Source: Pseudomonas capeferrum
Lineage (GTDB): Bacteria > Pseudomonadota > Gammaproteobacteria > Pseudomonadales > Pseudomonadaceae
Length of the DNA stretch: 64,000 nt
Direction of reading: 5' to 3'
Assembly: GCF_013523055.1 (NCBI RefSeq)
Contig: NZ_JAAMQM010000025.1
Coordinates: forward strand, 29,513-93,512
This document shows, piece by piece, positions 60,905-64,000 of the stretch (position 1 is the first letter of the stretch; the number at the start of each line of letters is the position of its first letter). Below the pieces are notes generated by a model. It did not search any database. It was not told the origin of the DNA and saw only the letters and a program-made list of their open reading frames with translations. The translations under genes were made by a program, and so were the position numbers.

Positions 60905-61696
60905 TTACCTGCGCTCAACTACCCAGATCGTAGAGCGCTGCGCGGCATCGAGTTGCCCCGTGGCGGTGGCTCCGTCGACAAGGGATAACTTGATACCGAC
61001 TGAGCTGCGGATGGTGTCTTCCAGATGGTCAAGGCCCGATTCTGTTTGGTAGGGAGACATGGCCACCTCGATTGCACCCGTCACCTTAAACAACTCACAG
61101 CCAGGGCTGTGGTTGTTCGCTCCAACGCGAGTGATGGTCAGGTCACGGATGGCACCATTCGTAATAGCGAGACTCATTGCCTCAGGACCTTGTCCGAAGA
61201 TGCACAGACTTGCACTGACTAGCCCATTCAGTTCATCTCTCGATCGACAAGCGTCGACTGAAATGATTTTCTGGAAGGTAGCAGTGAACCCTGGCCAGGT
61301 GTCAGGGGGGGAAATTTTTCCGTGTTTTGATGACCAGACGGGATGATGGCTGACCATGACTCTTGTCACGTGGTCGAGGCTTTCCGCAAACGACCAGTGC
61401 TGGTCGGCGCCGGCACGAACTTTCGCAACTTGCCACTGGGAGCGAAACGCCCACAGCTCAAGGGAGGACGATTCGTCGATCTTGTAGAAATCACATTTGC
61501 TTTGAGCGTGGGTCAGCGCTGGCGCCATGACGGCATCACCATGCCATTCAAACTGGTCGAGGTTTTTTAACCTCTGATTCCCGTGCCAATACGAAAGCTC
61601 GACAGTGACCTGGGAGAACCACTTAACCGCTGAGGTGCTGGCGGCCGGCAGATGGGCGGGGGAAGAAATGCCTTGCTGGGGCTGGCTCGTGAGCAT
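60905..61696 (-). CDS. Hypothetical protein
   Basis: 263 residues from ATG 61696. N-terminal 20 residues polar, then VKWFSQVTVELSYWHGNQR and a beta-rich body with several Trp. Not recognised. The backbone motif lies 28 bp upstream. Confidence 0.6.
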   Translation of the reverse strand: MLTSQPQQGISSPAHLPAASTSAVKWFSQVTVELSYWHGNQRLKNLDQFEWHGDAVMAPALTHAQSKCDFYKIDESSSLELWAFRSQWQVAKVRAGADQHWSFAESLDHVTRVMVSHHPVWSSKHGKISPPDTWPGFTATFQKIISVDACRSRDELNGLVSASLCIFGQGPEAMSLAITNGAIRDLTITRVGANNHSPGCELFKVTGAIEVAMSPYQTESGLDHLEDTIRSSVGIKLSLVDGATATGQLDAAQRSTIWVVERR

Positions 61697-61723
61697 GGTT
61701 AGTCCCTCATAGTTTTGACGCGT

Positions 61724-61748
61724 GAATGATACATGAACACATACGCCA
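61724..61748 (-). promoter_or_regulatory. Recurrent backbone motif
   Basis: Minus strand: GGCGTATGTGTTCATGTATC. One extra base relative to the GCGTAYGYGTTATGTATTAT form. 28 bp before the gene start at 61696. Confidence 0.5.
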
Positions 61749-61784
61749 CCTGTATCGTAATGCCATCGCTACATTTGGTGGACG

Positions 61785-61810
61785 AAAAAAACCGCCCTCG
61801 AAGAGGGCGG
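61785..61810 (-). terminator. Rho-independent terminator (minus strand)
   Basis: CCGCCCTC - gaa - GAGGGCGG with seven A before it on the plus strand; ends the minus-strand gene 61821-62231. Confidence 0.88.
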
Positions 61811-61820
61811 CTGGGTATGG

Positions 61821-62231
61821 TCAGTTTGTAGCTGAGGCTGCTGGCGCAGGCAGAAGCTCCTCTACAGCTGCGCCGGCGAGGGCTGCTTTCACCATGCTGT
61901 TGATGACGTCAGCGGTAGTGCCCGGCTCTGTTCGTTGGATGCAGGTGCTGTATGAGAACAGCAGTTGCTCTCCGATCAGGGGGATGCCGTTTTCGTCGGG
62001 GTCTTTCTCGTGATCGAACGTCCCGCAACCATTACCGATCTTCAGCTTAAGGGCTGCAGAGTTTGCACAATAGGCCGGGTCGCAGATGCCGCGAACGTCA
62101 AAGCGAATGCAGAATGCTTCTGCAAATGCGCGGATCTTCGGCGGTACGTTGTAGCTCTTGAAGGCCTCCTCGAAGAAGCTTGGGTGCACAGCTGGGCGTT
62201 GAGAGGTAGCGTCGAGGGAAGTGGTGGTCAT
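61821..62231 (-). CDS. Hypothetical protein
   Basis: 136 residues from ATG 62231 (GGAG upstream). Several Cys (FCIRFDVRGICDPAYCANS ... GNGCGTF) that could bind metal. Ala-rich end. Not recognised. Downstream of the protease gene on the same strand. Confidence 0.6.
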   Translation of the reverse strand: MTTTSLDATSQRPAVHPSFFEEAFKSYNVPPKIRAFAEAFCIRFDVRGICDPAYCANSAALKLKIGNGCGTFDHEKDPDENGIPLIGEQLLFSYSTCIQRTEPGTTADVINSMVKAALAGAAVEELLPAPAASATN

Positions 62232-62290
62232 GAATCATCTCCTGGTGGGTTGAACTTGCACCAGGAGATGCAGAGCAGGGTTCTGTAAAT

Positions 62291-62842
62291 CTAGAGGGCG
62301 AGGGTGATAGCAATAATGGTCAAAAGCCCTATGCCCATGAGGACCTTCCTGTTCCGGTCATCAAAGTAGATCCCACGGCGGTTCAAGAAATGTTCGACGA
62401 TCGTCCACCCGTCCATTGGGGGCAAGGGGATGATATTAGTCGCTGCTAGGAGGATCGAGCCCTGGGCCGCGACAAGCGTCGGCCAGTTCGGCGAGACGTA
62501 GTTAATACCGAAAAACAGCAGGCCGGTCGCCAGCGAGATGAGTGGGCCGCCTGCAGCAATGATCGCCCGGCGGTCTGAGGGCGCCTTTTCATAGTCGGTA
62601 CTGACCACATAGGCCCAAAGCGGAATCAAACCGATTTCATGAATGATCCCGGATTTTCGGAACGAGAAAAGCTTATATCCGCCAATAATGAGTTTGTCAG
62701 GCTTAATGCCAAACCGCTGCATCGGTATTAGATGCCCGGCTTCGTGGATCAAAAGCAAGAACACGAGCATCAGCCAAATGACGAAAAAGGCGATGGCGAA
62801 CATCCCGATGGTTACCAGTGCGTCAGGCAGCATGGTTTTCAT
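62291..62842 (-). CDS. Site-2-type (M50) membrane metalloprotease
   Basis: 183 residues. HEAGH (H33, E34, H37) inside the first membrane helix, and PPMDGW near residue 145 in a later helix as the third-ligand motif. Four membrane helices. Short S2P without PDZ. Cuts substrates inside the membrane, often anti-sigma or transporter proteins. ATG 62833 is a plausible alternative start with better spacing to AGGA. Confidence 0.85.
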   Translation of the reverse strand: MKTMLPDALVTIGMFAIAFFVIWLMLVFLLLIHEAGHLIPMQRFGIKPDKLIIGGYKLFSFRKSGIIHEIGLIPLWAYVVSTDYEKAPSDRRAIIAAGGPLISLATGLLFFGINYVSPNWPTLVAAQGSILLAATNIIPLPPMDGWTIVEHFLNRRGIYFDDRNRKVLMGIGLLTIIAITLAL

Positions 62843-62894
62843 TCCTAGAACATGATGCAGTAATTCTTTAGCAAAGCTTCAAAACGTTCAAGTC

Positions 62895-62936
62895 AATATC
62901 CGGATATTTGTCTTGTCCTGTGTACTGCACAGTACA
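62895..62936. promoter_or_regulatory. Two palindromes between the divergent genes
   Basis: AATATCCGGATATT (62895-62908, perfect) and TGTACTGCACAGTACA (62921-62936, perfect arms). They lie between the protease gene and the plus-strand gene at 63008; likely operators of unknown regulators. Confidence 0.5.
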
Positions 62937-63007
62937 ACTACAGGCCAGATGGTAATACAGGTCCGTGTGCGTCATTACAGATGGTTATGAAACTACTCTG
63001 GTGAAGT

Positions 63008-63256
63008 ATGAATACTTGTTTTCAGCTTGCGGCTTACGCTCGAACTCAATGGGCGCTAGCCCTACTACTCATGAAATCTCCGGAAACCACTCAACTAGCA
63101 GCCAGCGCATTTCAAGATGCAAAGGATGCTGCCTGGGGATATGGCTGGGGGGCTTCTGAAACCCCTCATGCACTCCTGTCTGATGTCCCGGAACTGTTGA
63201 ACGCTTTCAATGAAGGCAAAACTGCGCTTCAGCAAGATATGAAACTTGCTGGCTGA
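63008..63256 (+). CDS. Small hypothetical protein
   Basis: 82 residues from ATG 63008; ATG 63071 (MKSPETTQLA) is an alternative start. The second half, SAFQDAKDAAWGYGWGAS, is Gly/Trp-rich. Not recognised. Followed 26 bp later by the next gene. Confidence 0.5.
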   Translation: MNTCFQLAAYARTQWALALLLMKSPETTQLAASAFQDAKDAAWGYGWGASETPHALLSDVPELLNAFNEGKTALQQDMKLAG

Positions 63257-63282
63257 TACTAACTTTCAAAGGAACACCGATC

Positions 63283-63939
63283 ATGAGCAGCACTGAAGTA
63301 AAAGCTAATCAACCAGCCCTTGCATTGTTCGCAGTTACTCTGAATTGGGGGCAGCAGGATGAGGGGACATATTCCGAATATGCCTTTGCAGTTTCTCAAA
63401 ATGAAGCCTGCTTCAAAGTAGCTGAGTCGATGGCAGAGCAGCGTGAGTATATCGACGAACTGGAAACCCCAGAGGAAAAGCGAGAATGGATTTCTGGCCG
63501 AGCCTGGGACCTCGCAGATTGTCACTTGGTTGAGGACAGTTTGGCTTCTGATCTGGTAGCACTGTACGGCGACGTTCTCTTCCCTGATGGCGTTAAGCGC
63601 TCGATCGATATGACTGAATTGCGAGCTTTGATCGTTGAGCATCGTCACCGCCTGGTACCACCAGTTGAAGTCACACAGGTTGAGCAGTTGGCATTCCACT
63701 CTGTTGAGTCGGGCTTCTGCCGGGTCTACTACAAACGGCCGAAGGGCACTTTGTGCTGCTTCCAGTTGGACACGCGTAACTCCTTCAAGCTCTACCACTG
63801 TTCGCGTGATGGTGAGCCAGAACATGAGATCAGTCACGAGAACAAGGCGGTTATCACCTTGCCTGAAGACAATGGCTGCTCTCTAGTATCCAGCTTCCGC
63901 ACATGGTGGGAGCAACAGAACAGGCAGTCAGCTGCCTAA
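63283..63939 (+). CDS. Hypothetical protein
   Basis: 218 residues from ATG 63283 (AAAGGAA upstream). Acidic, alpha/beta; helices such as EYIDELETPEEKREWISG. Several Cys (LCCFQL). Not recognised. Ends in a strong terminator. Confidence 0.6.
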   Translation: MSSTEVKANQPALALFAVTLNWGQQDEGTYSEYAFAVSQNEACFKVAESMAEQREYIDELETPEEKREWISGRAWDLADCHLVEDSLASDLVALYGDVLFPDGVKRSIDMTELRALIVEHRHRLVPPVEVTQVEQLAFHSVESGFCRVYYKRPKGTLCCFQLDTRNSFKLYHCSRDGEPEHEISHENKAVITLPEDNGCSLVSSFRTWWEQQNRQSAA

Positions 63940-63954
63940 CACCAATGATCCCCG

Positions 63955-63980
63955 GCCACTCTTCGGAGTGGCTTTTTTTT
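63955..63980 (+). terminator. Rho-independent terminator
   Basis: GCCACTC - TTCG - GAGTGGC (a stable UUCG tetraloop) followed by T8. Confidence 0.92.
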
Positions 63981-64000
63981 GCCTCACGATAACCACCCAC

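Noticed and set aside
62917..62933. LexA/SOS box
   Set aside because: CTGT and ACAG are spaced by 7, not the 8 of the usual LexA site, and the perfect palindrome is TGTACTG-CA-CAGTACA instead.

Overview
The window looks like part of a large Pseudomonas plasmid interrupted by a heavy-metal-resistance transposon. Four things suggest this. An MvaT/Pmr-type (H-NS-like) gene runs off the left edge. The copper and arsenic genes are of Pseudomonas type (copABRS, cusCBAF, arsRBCH, arsO, arsN, DUF2790/PtrA-like exported proteins). There are many short, unrecognised, operon-packed genes with strong hairpin terminators. Plasmid-type maintenance genes are present (ParB-like, RdgC-like, orphan C5 methyltransferase, DksA-like, signal peptidase). 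No replication initiator, conjugation gene, rRNA or tRNA was seen, so 'plasmid' is inference.

Backbone, left part (1-7753): partial Pmr-like gene, an orphan protein resembling the C-terminal half of TniQ/TnsD, a small HTH gene framed by three copies of a 16-18 bp palindrome, and about ten small unknown genes, several closed by good terminators.

Tn7-like transposon (about 7754-42680, 34.9 kb): the left end has two tandem 20-bp repeats; the right end has three related repeats in inverted orientation. The transposition module is an intact tniQ, a tnsD split by a 1,211-bp IS5-family element (TTAG/CTAA target duplication), and tnsA-tnsB-tnsC in an overlapping operon. The region before tnsA carries a cluster of DnaA-box matches, and a nearly perfect 33-bp-arm hairpin follows tnsC. 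Cargo runs rightward: HEPN/Toprim protein, DUF488 protein, unknown partner and orphan AbrB-type antitoxin; the copper operon copA-Met-rich protein-copB-cytochrome c-DUF411 (minus strand); copRS, cusCBA and cusF (plus strand); a Cys-rich four-helix copper-storage protein and a DUF2790 protein; the arsenic operon arsR-arsB-arsC-arsH-phosphatase-arsO-arsN1, with a truncated arsN2 upstream; and a SIR2-like DUF4917 protein next to the right end. Three identical-type palindromes (TTACA-N4-TGTAA) mark likely CopR sites.

Backbone, right part (42681-64000): SprT-like metalloprotease operon, DksA-like protein, Arc-type repressor, RdgC-like protein, C5 DNA methyltransferase, two paralogous 52-residue genes, many small membrane proteins, a signal peptidase I, an AP2 plus double-XRE regulator, a ParB-like protein, a site-2-type protease, and unknowns.

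The most unusual pattern is a recurring palindromic promoter-proximal motif (core RCGTAYGYGTTAT or its TAACACGTAYGTGTAA form) upstream of at least nine backbone units on both strands. One copy (7711-7728) is left of the transposon with no gene behind it; the gene it would serve, the SprT-like operon, lies at the other end of the transposon. This suggests insertion between that operon's ribosome-binding site and start codon.
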